From: Andrena cerasifolii
Lineage: Eukaryota > Arthropoda > Insecta > Hymenoptera > Andrenidae
Assembly: GCF_050908995.1 (NCBI RefSeq)
Contig: NC_135127.1
Coordinates: 10,682,001 to 10,746,000 of the forward strand
Reading direction: 5' to 3'
DNA length: 64,000 nt
Each line of letters starts with the position of its first letter. Position 1 is the stretch's first letter. Made by a program: the position numbers and the translations under genes. Under the pieces are notes generated by a model. The model did no database searches. It was not told the DNA's origin and worked only from the letters and a program-made list of their open reading frames with translations. Positions 11,301 to 24,124 of the stretch are shown here, piece after piece.

Positions 11301-14300
11301 TCCCTTGTTTCTGCGGAACCGAGGGGGTCTGCGGTGTTGTTTCTGGAAACACTGGTGGCTTCGCGAAATTTCGCTTCACTTACAAGTGGAAACGAATTCC
11401 GTGCGTGGCTGAACGTAGACTTTATCGATGTGCTACGAGGCGGGTACACGATACTCGGTTCACGAGCAGTTTTATATTTGCAACTTGTACAGAAACGTGT
11501 GTACAGTAGTATACATTTTAATACTAAGTACACGCTGTAATTTATGGAATATCCCGTGTTAGATGTATCGCCTAAGTATTTAGAACGTAGCATAAAATTT
11601 TAAGAGAACTCACGTAGAGATGGGAATTGAATTTAACCTCTCACCAGCTTCGATACCATCTGCAGAAATTGTTCCCCAATTTTTCGAAATTTCAAACGTC
11701 ACAGGTGCATTCCGGCTCCTCGAACAAAGTGGCGCAGACTCAGCGACTGCCTTTGTTCCCGCCCTCGCACGCCTCGCTTTAGCGCCGCGAAAAGTTATTG
11801 AAAAATTCAATTACTCGGTCGTCGCTTTGTCGCTTTATTTCCTGGAAAATTGTTATTGATCACAAGAGGCGCGGCAGCTCGCTCCTCGAGCGGGCGATCG
11901 CAATTTTTCGCGACTCGTCCGCCGGCGATCAATTACTAACGCGCCGGATGCACGAAATCAATTGTCATTTGTAAAATATTTTCCAACGGCCTCGATATAA
12001 CGCGACAGAAATTAAATTCCGCTCGAACGGGGCCGTAAATCGCTGCTCCTTTTCTGTTTCCAACCGAACGACGGGACGTTTGATTTATAAATTGATTTAC
12101 GCCCGGGGAATGCACCCTCGTAAATTCAAATGGAAACACGCGCGCGGGTCCGCTAAGAAAAACGTCGTTCCAACAGCCGCGATGGGCTAAATTTAAATTG
12201 TTTACGCCTCCGATAATTTGCCCCTTCCCGAGCATCTTCTCTTCTTTTAATCGCGTAGTATGTTTTAGGAGGAAGGGGGTGGGATGCAGGGAGAAATGTC
12301 ACATTTAATTAGTGGGTGGTCCCTGTCCGCAATTATCAGAGGCAGTGTACAGTTTTAAATAACATTGTACGTATTCGAGTTTCGTATCGCTCCAAATAAA
12401 TAATACACCTGGCAAAAAGTTCTTCCAGTTTCCCAATTCGCAGCGCAAATAAAATAAAAATCGAAGCGTAAAATTGTTTGAAAATAACTCCACTTTCCAC
12501 TACCCGTCTTTTCTAGCCTCTGTTTTCGTTCCGATAACCACCGCCGATCACGTGTTCGTTGAAAAGCGAAACTTTCAACCCCCCGCGGGGCGAGCGACCA
12601 CCCCCCATTTCCAGTCGCCGAAAAAGGGAAAACAGGAAAAATGAAACGCTGTCGGATCAGCGGGCACCACGAGGGTGATCCTTCGACAATTTTGTCCGCG
12701 AATGCACCCTCCCGGCCATGGATGCACCCCGCTCCCTCTTCGTCCTTGGTCCAGTCGGTCCGGTTGTTCCTTTGTCGAGTGGCCAGACTGAATATTGGAC
12801 AGCCAACCCTCTGAATGCCAATGTCGGACATTATTCGAATAAACTCCCGAAGGCAACCAACAAACAGTTATTCGCAACTCGATACGTTCGTTATTCAAAT
12901 ATTTAATGAACGAATTTTAATGGCCCTTCCGGTTGTTTCAATATACCAAATGAACGTGAGAATTTCCCTTCCCTGCTGCTCGATTAATTTGCCCGAATAA
13001 TGAACATGCGAATATAGTTTTACACACGGTATCGTGTTTCTGATGGAACGGGGAATAAATAGATTGCGAGTAAAAGCGAAAGCTTGCCAGGAGCGGCACG
13101 AACGCGTGGCGTGTACGTCCCTGGCCTTCTCTTCCGTATCGATCACAAGATTGCTCTGCCGCGGTATGCTAACTATACAGAATGCGTCTAGACTATTTTT
13201 TATGCTTATCCCAGTTTATAGGAAATAAAGGGTGGCCACGGACGGGCTGGCGCATCGGTGTCCTCCGGGCAGGCCCTCGCTTTTTAGGATCAGGAAGGGT
13301 GGCTTTGCCTCCTGCTTCTCCTCTTCGTTACCCGGACACAGACTTTTTCCTCCCCTTTTTTTATTTATCGGTGGACTAATCTAAGCGAGTGTTCACCCCC
13401 TTCCCACACCCCGGCGTCTTGTCCAGGGAGATCGATCGAGGGACCGGTTCGTTTCTCCCGATGAACCGCGGAGTAAAAACGGCTCTGCTACAAAATCTAC
13501 CATCAAGCTCCGCGAGGAATCAATTGAACTTACTTTCCTCGGAGCGAGGAGATAGAACGTTCGAGAGATCCATTCCAATGGCCGGAGCTCTCCCTTGAAA
13601 GAGCCTTTATATTCCTCCGGCACCCTCTCCAAAGGGTAGATCCTCGTTGCAGAACAATCCCCGCGAAGCGGCTCGCGACGGCGCGTCTCGTATCGCTCGC
13701 TTGTCCACAGGCGAAGAAATATGGCGGTGGCGGGCGAGAGGGGAGGGCCTTCCTTCCTGCAGAAAATAATGGCGGTGCCGGCGGGATAGACGGTGGCTAC
13801 CCTTGGGCTCCTCCGCGAGGACAGCCGCGCGCCTTGGCCTTCGATCGCGCGCCGAGATCCCGCGTAAATCAGTCGGCCAGGAGTCGAGCTCGCGTATAAA
13901 TCTTGACCGCGACCCGCTTTCACCCCCGACGGGACCCCGATCTCGGGATTTATCGACGCGCGGGTCGCGAGAGTGAATTTTACATATCGATCAGCCGACC
14001 CTCGCCGTTTTGAATACGTTCGAATTCATTCGGTGGGGCTCGGAATCGATACCGATGCCGGGGGGGTTGTTATCTGCCCCGGAATGCCCAGGGTTGCGTA
14101 CACACTAGCCCCGAATTACATTCATTCGTCAATCTGTCGGCCCTCTCCCCCCTGGGCACCTAACCCTGGCTGAAACCTAATTCGCGTTTAACGTGGCGCG
14201 ACCTTGAAATCGTATCTGCGCGAGAGTTTTGCGTGTCGAGGGATGATTTGGGGTGGAGGACGCTGTGGATGGTCAGCGTGGTGTTGGATGGTAATTGCGT

Positions 14301-14857
14301 TACGCTGTTATAGAGAGTCTTGTAATTATGTAAATCCAGGGCAGTGTTTTGAAAATTGTTGGCGATATTAAAAGACAATTCGAGTAAAGGTGGAACGATT
14401 TCAACGAGGCGATTATAATATATGAAAGTATTGGAAGGTTTGCTTCGACAGATTATTAAGCATCTCCTAAACTTACTGTCTACAGAATCACCCCCTGTGA
14501 CCACGTAAGAATACTGCAAGGTAGATCAGGAAGATCCCCAAAGAATAAATCCACTTCACTCCACCCTGTTCCAGTGAGAAAGAATTTTGGGATCCTCGAA
14601 GACCACTTTCTCCTCTCTTTGATTCATCGCTGTCCCAATCAGGAAAATCGTGGCCAAGTGTTCCTCCCTTTCTTGGTCCTTTTTTCTCCTCCCAGGGAGA
14701 AACACAGCCCCCCTTTCGCGGTGCCGGTTTGCCCTCTTTACCAGGAGCTCGTAAAAGGGCTGTTTCGTTGGTCGGTGAGCGCAGAAGCTGTTTGCCTGGA
14801 CCTTTGTCCGCCTTCCCGACCTCGCGCTGCCGGCATCCACGCAAGAACCACCCCTGA
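8371..14857. other. No gene seen
   Basis: Long stretch of alternating GC-rich and AT-rich DNA. It contains a C/T/A-rich simple stretch near 9640-9750 made of CTT, CAC and ACAC words, and GC-rich DNA around 13400-14000 with a TATAAA at 13895-13900. The longest open frames (142 codons at 10146-10574, 158 at 12355-12831, 176 at 13393-13923) have overlapping competitors on the other strand and no recognisable motif. Confidence 0.4.
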
Positions 14858-14927
14858 GCCACTTCTAATTATTTACCCTGGCCGCTCCTGAATCACGACG
14901 ACTGTCGGCCGCACGCAACTGATAAAT
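14858..14927. repeat. Diverged duplication, copy 1
   Basis: The last 38 bases (14890-14927) match 15405-15442 at 33 of 38 positions without gaps, sharing CGCACGCAACT(G/A)ATAAAT. The preceding roughly 30 bases (TAATTATTTACCCTGGCCGC) align more loosely with TTAATTGCTTGCCCTGTCAG at copy 2. The copies are 515 bases apart. Confidence 0.65.
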
Positions 14928-15370
14928 CCTGCTGTCGCGATACACTTAGCTTCGTTTCACATCCACGTTCACCAGAATCCTCCTCTCCCGACGGTCTGGT
15001 GACCCTTTTATATCCGTGAGCTCGCGGAATTCCACCCCTTTCAGAAGTTGTTCGTCTTCTTTAATTACGTCGAGATAATCCTCGCCTCTTTCGCGGAATT
15101 GTTGCGCGACAATTTAAGTTTCATATCGAACCCGAGGCAATCCCCGGTAACGGTGCTAATTTTTCCTACCCCTTTAACGACGCTCATCTAATTGCTGCTT
15201 GGACAGGGAGCACCGCGGACGCCGAGACGCTGATGGTTGGGACACGTTCAATTAAACTTCCAGCTTCCGCGTGTTTCGCTTCTGTCGTAATTATAATTAA
15301 AGGGGAAGAAAATATCTCATTGACCCCGTGTCACGGGCATCCCCGAAAGAAGCGGCCATTACCCCCCGCA

Positions 15371-15442
15371 GGGGCCTCCTTAATTGCTTGCCCTGTCAGC
15401 CACCGAATCGCGCCAACTGTCGCCCGCACGCAACTAATAAAT
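15371..15442. repeat. Diverged duplication, copy 2
   Basis: Partner of 14858-14927, same orientation. The best block is 15405-15442. Sequence after copy 2 (TCGACGGAATTGTTTAACAG, near 15508-15527) also resembles TTTCGCGGAATTGTTGCGCG (near 15089-15108). That weaker match is about 420 bases away, so the duplicated unit may be longer but rearranged. Confidence 0.65.
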
Positions 15443-17368
15443 TTCGTTTCCGCGGAACGTTCAGCGTGCTCCTAATTCTCGTCGATCCAGCAATAACGTC
15501 CGCGCGCTCGACGGAATTGTTTAACAGTAAAATTGGTGGCATTTGATACTCATATTAGTTCTTCAATTGACATTTGCATTTATTTTGTCGAATTCGAAAT
15601 TTTTTTTGTTGTGGTTTTGACCATAAAATCGCAAAATTTCTCCACTGTGCGCTGCGCCACTACACCCCCACGCAGGGATGGGAAGAAGCATCCCCCTTCT
15701 GCGCGTAATAAATCGTGGACAGAATTATGAATGGCAAAAGTCTCGCCGTAAAAACGTCGGCAGCGAGACTGTCGCGATTGAATTAAGAAGGTTCTTATGG
15801 GGGTTCTTATGCACGTGGAAAGATAACGCTAACAATAAGTGGGGAGGGAGGTCTTAATAAGCGCGGGTCTGCAAACTAATCGTTTTTTAAATTGTAAAGG
15901 ATCTTTTCCACGGAGGGACTCATATCTTGTAGATTCAGCTTCGATTTCTCCCTTTCTGTATTGTAAAATATTGTATATACTCTCATCTTCGGGGTGCAAA
16001 AAATAGTGTCTTCATTCCTCCAAGCATCACCATAAACGTGACAAAGTTTCATGAGATGCTATCGATCGATTAAAGCCGAGCCGAAGCTGATACCACACCC
16101 TCCAACTTATCCATTAGTCCACTAGTCCAATATCCATTAGTATCCACTGCTGAGTATCTCCAAACATCCCGCAAACAATTACGCGTTTAAATTATTCTTC
16201 TCCGCGACGAAGACATTTCAAGCAACCCCCTTCGAGAGAGACGTCCCACCCCCAGTCGATTAAAACCAACTCCCCCCAAACTCCATCCAAAATATCACCG
16301 GAATCGCGTTATCGCGTCCCTCGAACCACCCCGAGCTCCCCCCCCGGCTCGTCGGCTGGAACCCCTTCAGACGTCAGACAGAGGGGCTGGTCGCAGAAGT
16401 CGGAAAGAAAGTGCGTGTCTGACTAACGAGAAACCGTTGTCACGGGCCCCGTATATCTCCGACAGGGTTGTGCCCGCGCTTGGCGGCCAGGGGATGGTAC
16501 GAGGCGCGAGTGAAACTCGGAAGATTCCTCGGAGAACATCCACTTCCCCCGCAGTAGCCCGTGAAAGTGGGTGACGCCACTTTCGCCCCGAAAAGATATC
16601 CAGCGATATCCGCGTGGGAAAGGGCCAGCACCCTCGTGATTTCCGCCCTCCCTCGGTGTCCTCCGGCCGCCCCGCGCCTCGCGGAAAGTCGTAATGCGAC
16701 GTTGACTACACGACAAGCCGATTCGACCGACCCTCCAGCGAATTTATTGCCACGGGAGAGAACTCTTAGCGAAGGGCCGGCCTAAATAGCCGATACACTG
16801 ACGATATATATCTGGCGTGGATCAGGCCGGGTTATTATATTTCTGCGGGTAACAGTGATTTTATTGGGATACCGGGAGGACCGAGGTACCCAGCCCGGCC
16901 CCCTTCGCCCTGTCGCCTCCTTATTTATCGGCATTCCATCCCTTCGCGGCGGGAGGGAGGCGGAGGGCCTACTGGTGAACGGCGTAACGGGTATTAATAA
17001 ACGAGTCGAATCGATTACGGGATTGATTATACCGGGAAGATTGCAAGGACGTTTCAGGGAGCGGTGACGCTGAACGATGAGATTTTTCGGTACTGCCTGC
17101 TCTTCTTCTGTTTCGGGTAGAGACACTGAGGGGCGATTCCTACGCGATGACGAAGGGGAGGCTGGTATAGGTACCGTGGATTCTTCTGGATTATTGCCAG
17201 GGGATCTTATTACTATGGAATTTTTCGATCACGAATGCAACAAATCAGTGCATTCCTTGATATTGGTATTCGGTATTGATCGAGGGGTGTTGGTAATGCG
17301 AGGGGGCAGGGTTTGTAATATGTAGGATTGAGAGCTCAGTTCACGTAAATACATATATAAAACCTCAC
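15443..17368. other. No gene seen
   Basis: Contains an A/C-rich, G-poor section at about 16090-16330 with CCATTAGTCC-like words, and a GC-rich section at 16320-16950. No exon chain or domain recognised. Confidence 0.4.
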
Positions 17369-17870
17369 TTAAGGGGTTATGCCTACCTGCAAGGTCTGAA
17401 AATGATATTTTCGGGATTTTTTGTTCAAAATAATTGAAGACTTTTTTTAAACAAACGGTTGTATAAGCATTCGAACGTATGTACTTTAAAGTTCCTGCAG
17501 TTCTGTTTGCAATGCGATATCTAAATAAATAATGGAATTATAAGACATCTCTCGGCAGCGTTTTTTTTTATTACGGTGACCACTGTAGCTTTGAGCTGGT
17601 TCATTAAAAATAAAAAAATCGACCAAATTTAGTTAGTATATTAGATTATCTAATATACTATCTAATATACAATTATTCATTGAAATTAATTTTTCACAAA
17701 AGTCCGCCATGTTGACCAGAAAAGTCTGCCAGAAAAAAACCAACTTATCTGTTTATTTTGTAATGGACGGCGGTGGTGAAAAGAAAATATTCCATTATCG
17801 TAAAATTGGTATGTTATAGATTGGGGGGTTGCCAGAAAAAGTCAGTGGTACCAAAAGAGCCTAGTATTAA
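17369..17870. mobile_element. Probable degraded TTAA-flanked element
   Basis: The left boundary is a clear TTAAGGGGTTATGCC, the terminus shared with other elements here. A TTAA at 17867-17870 gives a plausible right end, but its inverted repeat is weak, so the right boundary is uncertain. The interior is AT-rich, non-coding, and includes a perfect 11-bp-arm palindrome (AGTATATTAGA / TCTAATATACT) at about 17635-17660 and two copies of GCCAGAAAAA. The word ACATATATAAAA occurs on both sides of the element. Confidence 0.45.
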
Positions 17871-19581
17871 GTGAGTAATGCACATATATAAAAATATGAG
17901 TTTCTAACTTTCTTTCGATCACCACTGTAATAGAAATCTTTACTTACTGCTTCCAAGAGGATTCTCCCACGAAGATCTGCAATTAAGAAGGCAGCCTGGA
18001 AAGTGAAATCCCTTCCTCTGCCTCAATTCCCTGATCACTCCTCCCGCCACTGGAAATTCTTCCAAGAGTGGTAACCAATCTTTAACGACGACTCTTAATT
18101 AGTAAAAGAACTTACAGTATCCTCGATCGACTACTCGGAGAAAGTAGTGCCGCCCTCGCCCCCTGGCGGGCACATTTTTATAAGTTCCAGGTCATTTCAC
18201 CCTCTCGCCCTTGATTTTTCCTTAATCGCGCATCGATCCAACCCCGGGACCAGCGCCGTTGACCGAAATTACGGTCCAGACGGGGCAAAACAAAGCCAGC
18301 CCAGGGGATTACGGTGGCGTCGTCGTTATTATTACATCACGAGGGCGTTCCAGGCCCTAGCACCGCGTTATTTCGATGAAATACCCCGCAGAAAGGGCAA
18401 GAAACAGCCAAGGTGCGCCACGCAGCGCGCGATCCTCGTGCGTCCGTCTTTGAATTTACGAAGCTATAATTCAAACTGGCACCCTAACATGACGAGGATA
18501 AGTCTGGCTCGCCTTGGGGGATGCTTTGCCGGTAGTTACCAACGAAAACAGTGGAAGACAAAAATACAGGTCCCAGAAAATGAAATTAATAGGAGGTAAC
18601 GCGCCTACATTTATAATGTAAATCCAAAGAAGTATTATAAGCTTGATTATACTTGAAAGTTTCTAACATCCAAGTTACTGAAAATTAAATGGAGTACCTA
18701 CTGCAAGCTCAGTGCTCCTTTTCCTCCATTTTCCTCTAGAGATATCCTGTATCCTCTGTACACACGAAAGTAGAGTAATGTAGTAGTCATAGAACCGCTA
18801 AATAATCAACCCATCTTCAATAGTTTGCTTGACTCAATATTCAGTAAAAGTAACCCATCAACCCCTACAATTATCAAAAATAAATGAAGCTACTATGAGA
18901 AATATAATTCTCTACGAAAGCAGAAGAGAGAAGAAGGGGAGCAGCAATTGCTGCAGCAAACGGCGTGTACCGTCCTCGATTGGGTTGTATACCGGAGACT
19001 TTCCATCGAAGGCAAAGGATTACGTATCGAATGGAGTCCCGAGGTGAGTCCGCCGAAAATTGGCACCAGTTCCGTTCGTTCCGACCGAGACAATGGTGGG
19101 CTCGTAAAAACGTCGCGGGCAAACCACGGAGGGCGCGAGGGCAAAGACAATCTCCCGCTTCTTTACGGAGCTATAAATTAATCCACGGGGGCGACAGGGG
19201 GTTGGGGGTACCCGAATGTTCTCTCCTCGTAACCAGAGGAAGGGTCTAGCCAGCGGGAAGTTGTACAGCGGGAGAACAAAGGGGCTCTGATCACGGGGCA
19301 AGAATGTGCTGATTTCGATAAGTCGCTGGAGCACGACTAACGTCCACTGCGACGATTAAATGTCCGTATAAATTTACCATTATTCAGTGATATACGACAC
19401 GACCCGATAACTATCATCGTCTAAAGCATTTCCTTCTCCTTTCATACTTTTCCATGACGTACGAGCGCAGAATCGTCGCCAGGACGAGTGCTTTGCATAT
19501 TAAGCATGGTTAACCGTGGCAATCTTTCTTCTAGAAACAGAAATCGTGAATTATACATGTCTGGTACCGCTAGAGTTTTAT
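17871..19581. other. No gene seen
   Basis: Moderate-GC DNA. The longest frame (150 codons, 18147-18599 plus) begins in GC-rich sequence, has low-complexity composition and no recognised domain. Confidence 0.4.
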
Positions 19582-19750
19582 TTAAGGGGGTATACCCGCT
19601 TGAACCCTCGGAAAATGTGTACATTTTGTGAATTTTTTTACAAGTCAATGGCTTGACGAAGATTTTCCGGTTTTGCGTTTTGTTTATATAGTGTTATGAA
19701 CTACTTAGAAAAAAGTTTCAGTTAAAAAACTATTGCTTCTCGGAAGTTAC
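19582..19750 (+). mobile_element. Dispersed repeat fragment, TTAAGGGGGTATACCCG end
   Basis: Starts with TTAAGGGGGTATACCCGCT and is clearly homologous over about 169 bp to 44865-45034 in the same orientation. Shared segments include GAAAATGTGTACA, TTTTTTTACAAGTCAA, ATGAAGATTTTCCG-like and AGTTTCAGTTAAA. Similarity stops at about 19750, so this is a left-end fragment or a solo copy. No coding capacity. Inferred to be the left terminus of a non-autonomous element of the TTAAGGGG group. Confidence 0.72.
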
Positions 19751-22488
19751 ACCCAACCACTCGAAGGAAGCCCGCGGAGATATTAAGAACAGCGAGATAA
19801 AAGCTGAGACTCGTACGGAATAGGGAGCACGGGGTGAAACGTCACCTTTCCGCGCCCCTTTGTACATCCCCCTGAACGGAGCACGGGAGGCCCGTGAAAG
19901 GGGGAGGAAAAGGTCCTTCGACTGAATCTTGAGGGCGCAGCATCGGTTGGGCGGTCCCAAAACGGAATTGAATCGACGCGCGTACCCGTGGCCCGCATAA
20001 ACAGCGGGGCCGAAGAGGGGAGGGAAAATAGCGAGCCGCGGAGATGAGGGTGAGCCGGTTTCAAAGAGGAAGAGACCGAAAGGAACGAACCAGATAAAAC
20101 GACGGTATTGACCTAGTGAGGGAGGGACGGGGGAGGAACGAGTCTTGGATGGGAGAGCAAAGGGAACGCACCACCGTTTCGTCGTTTCTTTTGCCTCTCC
20201 GATGGCGCGGTATCGAAGGGCAGACCCTTCGAGTTTCCTTTCCGCGGTGAACTTGCTGCCACGCTGCGCCGCCGTCCCTTATCGTTGCTACCGCGGCTCA
20301 AAGGGACGACGATAACGGAAACTTCTATTCCAATTGTTCCGCGTGACCGGTGGACCTGACGAGACTGTTTCTACGACAAATTTGTTGCTTTTCTAAGGGT
20401 GGTTTTGGGGGCAAGAGGTAGCATATGGTTGGCGGGGCTTCTGGGGCTCGCGAGGGAGGTGTTTGTGAATTGAATGGTTAAATTCTGGGAGATTGGCACT
20501 GTCGGGGTATTTTAATGGTGTTGTGTTCGAGTGCTTGTGAATCAGTGAAGGTGGAGGGTGTAGAAGAAAGTTGAACGGAGATTTGAATAACAATTAAAAT
20601 TGTCTGGGTATAGGTACTTTAATTGAGGAGTTGAAATGGCAAACGATGTAAGTGCCAAAGAAATAAAAAATTATTTTTTAAGGAAAAAGGATATTTATTC
20701 CATGCTGTAAGTGGTAGAATAATTTATTTTAGTTTTAGGGCTGTCGAAAGATAGATTTGAGATCATAATAGTACCAACGCTGCTGTTACAGAAAAGAAAA
20801 TACTGAAAATTAAATTTCATCTCCTCATTTCATATTCACTCACAGATTTAATTAAAGTACCTATCGTAAGTTTCCCGAGTTCTAAGGGAGCCTATGAATC
20901 CAGGATGCTAACAGGAACTTGTAAATTCTCTGTTAAATTTCAGGCAGGGGGGGTGAATGTGTTTAGAAAGGAAAGGCATTGCAAACGAAACATCCTGTGA
21001 CGCAAATCATCCCTCGGTCCCCGTCCCTCCGCCGCCGAGTCAACATCAAACGAAGACCTTCGAGCGTTCTCCAAGGACGAGGACCCTGCGACTCCACTTT
21101 CTGCGCAGCTGTTTGAGAATGTCCGTCACGCTCGCGTTAGGAGGCTTCTTGTCTTGTTTACGCTGTCATTCGGCCAACGACGGCCGATTTGAATTCTCAC
21201 GGCAAATCGAAGGATGCCCCTGGACGAAGGGTCGCGCTCGCTTCTCCTCCAAACGAAATTGCTTCGAATTGGAGGTAGGGCAACTTTTATTCCGGCTGTT
21301 TCCTTCGTCTCGCAAACGAACCTCTCGGAAATTAATTCGATCCCCGGCGAAATCTATTAGCTATCCACTCGATTCCCTAAAGAACGTGTTCCCGTCCTTT
21401 TCGAAATGAAACTACGCGCCGAGCTTCGGAAATTTCTCCTGAGGAGGTAGTGTTAAGGACGTCCGAGGTGGAGGAAAATGGAAGCATTAATTTTGGGGGG
21501 TATTCAAGAGTACCTATTTAGAAAGAAATTGAAAAATATAAATCTTTGAATCTATCCTCTTGGGTTCTAAACTTGACAAGTCCCATCATCTTGTAGACCA
21601 CTGTTCTTTAGGTCATCTTCTCGAAGCTAAGGACTTAGAGATTTAATTAAGACGAAGCTAAAATTTGAAATCTGCCCAACATTTCAATCAAATCTCTAAT
21701 AACTGTGGGGAATTTTCTGAACGACCCAATTTGCACATTCTTTTGCGAAATAGAATTCTCAGTACGACCCATAGCCTTCCCCTTCAGAAACGCCGTTGCT
21801 GGCAGCAGGCCAGCGAGTTCCTAGCATGTCCAAATACTGCTCCTCAGAACCTTTCCCCTTTCGTTCGACAGGCCTGACTTCCGACTGGCTGTCACTTTTG
21901 ACGGTTAACTCGGAAAATCAACTTCCGACCTTCGAAACGAGGACGCTACTAGATTCGATTTTACCGGGGTGGACCCTGTCACGAAAAAGACGAAGACAGT
22001 CCAGTAACTCCATTATATCATAATCGTCTCCTCTTTTCACGTCGCAGGCACTGCAATAAAACGTACCTCAAGATGTATCATGATGTATCAACTTCATAAA
22101 CTTTGATTATGGTGGGGATACAAAAGCAATAAAATTACTAACACTGGAGTACGACTCGAGAAGTGTCACAGAAACTCCAGAAAATGAAATGAATAAAATT
22201 GTTAGAAAGTAAAAAATATTTCTAATCAAACTTCCCTTAGCGAAACGGCAATTTCATTTGCCCCAATAATTATCCTTTTCAGACGTAGTTGATCCTGATT
22301 TATTAAAGTTCCACAAAGGTTTTAATTGAACCGAGCGACCTTTGCAACAAAAAGTGTAACTGATTTCTGTAGAAGTAAGGTTTCGTCTGGTGCGGTATGG
22401 GGTGAGTCCACGAGGACGGTCTGTACGCGGCAAAACTGTGCAGGTTAGTTAGTCCTTGGAGAGTTTTTAGAGAAGACGTATACAGAGC

Positions 22489-22594
22489 CTTATGAGAGTT
22501 TAGCGAATTTACAGAGAGTCTTTACCCAGTTTTACGAGGGTCTTATGGGAGTTGAACGAGTTTACAGAAAGTTTTTAGAGTCTGGAGAGTAGCA
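22489..22594. repeat. Tandem duplication, 53-bp period
   Basis: CTTATGAGAGTTTAGCGAAT at 22489 recurs as CTTATGGGAGTTGAACGAGT at 22542. Both are followed by TTACAGA(G/A)AGT(C/T)TTTA. The two copies are diverged by roughly one base in six, and the end is approximate. Confidence 0.5.
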
Positions 22595-23466
22595 TTTAGG
22601 TTCCGCGCAGTTTGTTATTGTTACTGCAACGTTATTTAATATAATCCTGCACACTAAGCACACCAGGTTTCTTTGTATCTCTGATCTAACTAAGGCCGCC
22701 TGAACCGACAATCTAAAAATATCACTCCGAAACGTCGTTTCACGAGGCGACAACAGTCACGAACGTGAATTTTCAGTCGGAGTGAATCGACTTTTTCATA
22801 GCCAGCTAGATTAAACAACGTAGAACGATGAAGAGGCCCGTAAACGCTGGGTATATAAGCGACTCACTTTTGTTTCGCAAATGACGCTCCCCGCCTCGTA
22901 ACTACCCCCATATCCGGCCTCTAACGCCGACCTTCCTCCCCTTGGAATTGATTTCATTTTACGAGCCCTCCCTTCCCACGTCTGTGGCCTCTGTGTAATT
23001 CGCGACTAGCTGACGAAAACGCTGCCAGGCTCCAGCTGTATGTGTCCATTCCGAGTAGTAAAATTGTTCGCGAGGATCCCACGAACAAAGAACCACATAC
23101 TTGTAATTTCTCTGTCGCGGTAAAACTTCTCCTTCATTCAAGAGGGGCTGCCGCGTAATTTAATCCTCAAGGAGATTATCACAAAGTGATATAAAATTTA
23201 CGAAAATCCATAATAATTGCTGTCACTTTTAATTATGCTCTTCGACGTACCCCTTCGCGCGCGCGCACCCCTCGTTTACGTCGCGCGGCGTATTGTTTCG
23301 ACATATCGGGTTTCGGGTTCGTTATTATACCGAGGAAGGCTTCATTTGAATCCGATCGTTAGCGACGCGAATCCACGCTTCGTATTCGATGGCACTCGAG
23401 TCAGGGATCGCTAACGAACTGCAACTTTTCCCATTTAACGAAGACGCAGATTACTGTGCAACCTCG

Positions 23467-23480
23467 CCCCCCCCCCCCCC
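23467..23480. repeat. Poly-C homopolymer (14 C)
   Basis: Uninterrupted run of 14 cytosines on the plus strand. Confidence 0.85.
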
Positions 23481-24124
23481 TCGAAATCGATCCAGCAGGC
23501 CCCTTGGCTCGCGGATAATTAAGCTTTCGCCTTCGGTCGATGCGTCTTTAATTGTGACGACGCGGTGGGCATGAATATGCAAGGCGTCGTTTTTAAATAT
23601 CGCCCTGGACCACCCCTCTGTGGCACGGGGAGGGACAGAAGCCCCATCGTCGGATGGAGTCGAGCCTGGGGATCTCTCCTGAAGATAACGCGAAATCCGT
23701 GATCCATTCGTCTCTCTGTAATTCCTGTTTTATTTTTAACGGAGCGGCCCGCCACTCCGAGGGGATTTTGCATGAAAGTTTGAACAGTTCTGGCTTGCCT
23801 GTCGGTTTCCAAGGCGGGAACTCGTGAAGAATTAACGGTCGAGCTGGGGTGACCAGAAACGGGATTGGTAATTGGTTTGGAATGCTGATGAATAGAGGCA
23901 ACGGTTGCCTTGGATTGTTGGCAAATGGAATTCTCCTGGTGATTAACTTTGACTTTCGAAAAAAATAGGATGAATGGATAATTTGGTTATTGCAAAGTGG
24001 GAATTATTGCTACTATCGAGTTGAAAATTACGTGGCAGTTGAATTGCAGGCTGGTCTGAAATCTATGGTTGACTTGTACTACTTAGAAGTGAAGTTACGA
24101 TTCGATTTGATCTATCAGGGAGTA

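Larger units (their letters stand above)
19751..24124. other. No gene seen
   Basis: Contains a G/T-rich, C-poor stretch at about 20390-20580, a 53-bp tandem duplication at 22489-22594, a poly-C run at 23467-23480, and a TATATAAG at 22852-22859 without any gene that can be tied to it. The 150-codon frame at 20957-21409 (plus) has no recognisable domain. Confidence 0.4.

Noticed and set aside
22852..22859. TATATAAG as a core promoter
   Set aside because: A good TATA match, but no downstream exon or initiator that I can support. The same holds for TATAAATAG at 60296-60304 and TATAAA at 13895-13900.
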